Origin: JBHIFB01 sp046760905
GTDB lineage: Bacteria; Gemmatimonadota; CAZMKB01
Direction of reading: 5' to 3'
Length of the DNA stretch: 16,506 bases
Assembly: GCA_046760905.1 (NCBI GenBank)
Contig: JBHIFB010000064.1
Coordinates: forward strand, 1 to 16,506
The notes beneath the pieces are model-generated. The model searched no databases. It saw only the letters and a program-made list of their open reading frames with translations, and had not been told where the DNA came from. Below, in pieces: positions 16,040 through 16,506 of the stretch. Both the position numbers and the translations under genes were made by a program. Positions within the stretch are counted from its first letter, which is position 1, and each line of letters begins with the position of its first letter.

Positions 16040-16387
16040 ATGTATCCAAATGCTGCAAGAGAATGGAGATGGAAATTCGTCTTCCCGCAGAAAACCAGGT
16101 GGGTGAATCGGCGAAGCGGCGAGCAAGGTCGGCATCATCTGGACGAGTCCATTATACAGAAGGCCGTCAAGGTGGCGGTGCATGATGCCGGTATCACAAA
16201 ACGGGCAAGCTGCCAAACACTATGACATTCTTTCGCAACCCACCTTCTTGAGAATGGATACGACATAAGAACAGTTCAGGAGCTTCTAGGGCACAAGGAT
16301 GTGAGGACAACAATGGTCTACACTCACGTACTGAACCGAGGGGGCAAGGGTGTGAGGAGTCCCATGGATTCCATTTATCTCTGGTAA
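16040..16387 (+). pseudogene. 3' remnant of an integron-type tyrosine recombinase (IntI-like)
   Basis: Reading from YPNAAREW through VFPQ, RHHLDESIIQKAV, AGITK, then HSFATHLLENGYDIRTVQELLGHKDV, TTMVYTHVLNRGGKGVRSP to a TAA at 16385-16387 gives the C-terminal half of an integron integrase in one continuous frame. The N-terminal domain and the first catalytic Arg and Lys region are missing; an in-frame TAA lies at 16019-16021 and homology starts only at about 16040. An in-frame TGA (16223-16225) replaces the catalytic arginine of the HTLRHSFATHL box, and the histidine three residues earlier is Gln (CAA, 16214-16216). The later catalytic GH and the nucleophile Tyr (VYTHV) are intact. The gene is therefore dead. 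It marks a past integron or mobile region. Confidence 0.85.
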
Positions 16388-16448
16388 TTGCAATGTTATC
16401 TGGAAACCTTATAAGATACAGTGGATCGTGCAAAAACATGGAAAGTGC

Positions 16449-16477
16449 TTGACATCAAAGCGATTGCATGGTATCAA
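16449..16477 (+). promoter_or_regulatory. Sigma70-like promoter reading out of the window
   Basis: A perfect TTGACA (16449-16454) is followed by exactly 17 bases and TATCAA (16472-16477), four of six matches to the -10. Transcription would start near 16484 and run rightward into sequence beyond the window. It lies 61 bases after the recombinase remnant. Confidence 0.5.
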
Positions 16478-16506
16478 TACTTGAGTGTTATACCGCAAGA
16501 AAACAG

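Noticed and set aside
16223..16225. The TGA in the integrase as a second selenocysteine codon
   Set aside because: It replaces a catalytic arginine, has no SECIS-like stem after it, the adjacent catalytic histidine is also lost, and the gene is 5'-truncated. Decay explains it.

Overview
The window reads as a Gram-negative, anaerobically competent bacterium. The reasons are an outer-membrane porin with a signal peptide, a lipid A-type glycosylation cassette, and a Tat-exported, selenocysteine-containing formate dehydrogenase (FDH). The lineage cannot be fixed from the sequence. The gene mix would suit a deltaproteobacterial-type or candidate-phylum genome, but that is only a guess.

Left part (1-5740, all + strand): a perfect 14-bp inverted repeat sits at the very start. 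A bifunctional homocysteine methyltransferase/methylenetetrahydrofolate reductase follows (326-2167). Next, behind a strong sigma70-like promoter, come three translationally coupled genes (2284-4636): a GT39 (ArnT/PMT-like) membrane glycosyltransferase, a GT2 polyprenyl-phosphate glycosyltransferase and a small LAB_N membrane protein. A zinc-dependent MDR dehydrogenase (4681-5625) ends this block.

Middle part (5740-8920): a leftward porin is preceded by a very good promoter and a roughly 325-nt, hairpin-rich untranslated leader. A leftward mobA (molybdenum cofactor guanylyltransferase) and a rightward fdhD (cofactor sulfuration for FDH) diverge from a shared 285-bp region.

Right part (8921-15800): the FDH operon runs fdhE, a selenocysteine alpha subunit, an iron-sulfur beta subunit, a HybB/NrfD-type membrane subunit and a membrane-anchored diheme cytochrome c. 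The alpha gene is one reading frame with an in-frame TGA at codon 188 followed by a SECIS-like hairpin, not two genes. MobA supplies bis-MGD, FdhD sulfurates it and FdhE assists maturation. The Tat-exported complex should oxidise formate in the periplasm and pass electrons to quinone and/or the cytochrome. The leader of this operon carries direct repeats around the promoter and two mutually exclusive hairpins.

Right edge (15770-16506): a gene-poor tail holds the 3' half of an integron-type tyrosine recombinase gene. It is 5'-truncated and has lost two catalytic residues, one of them to a stop codon. A good outward-facing promoter sits at the window edge. This looks like the scar of a mobile or integron region next to the FDH locus.
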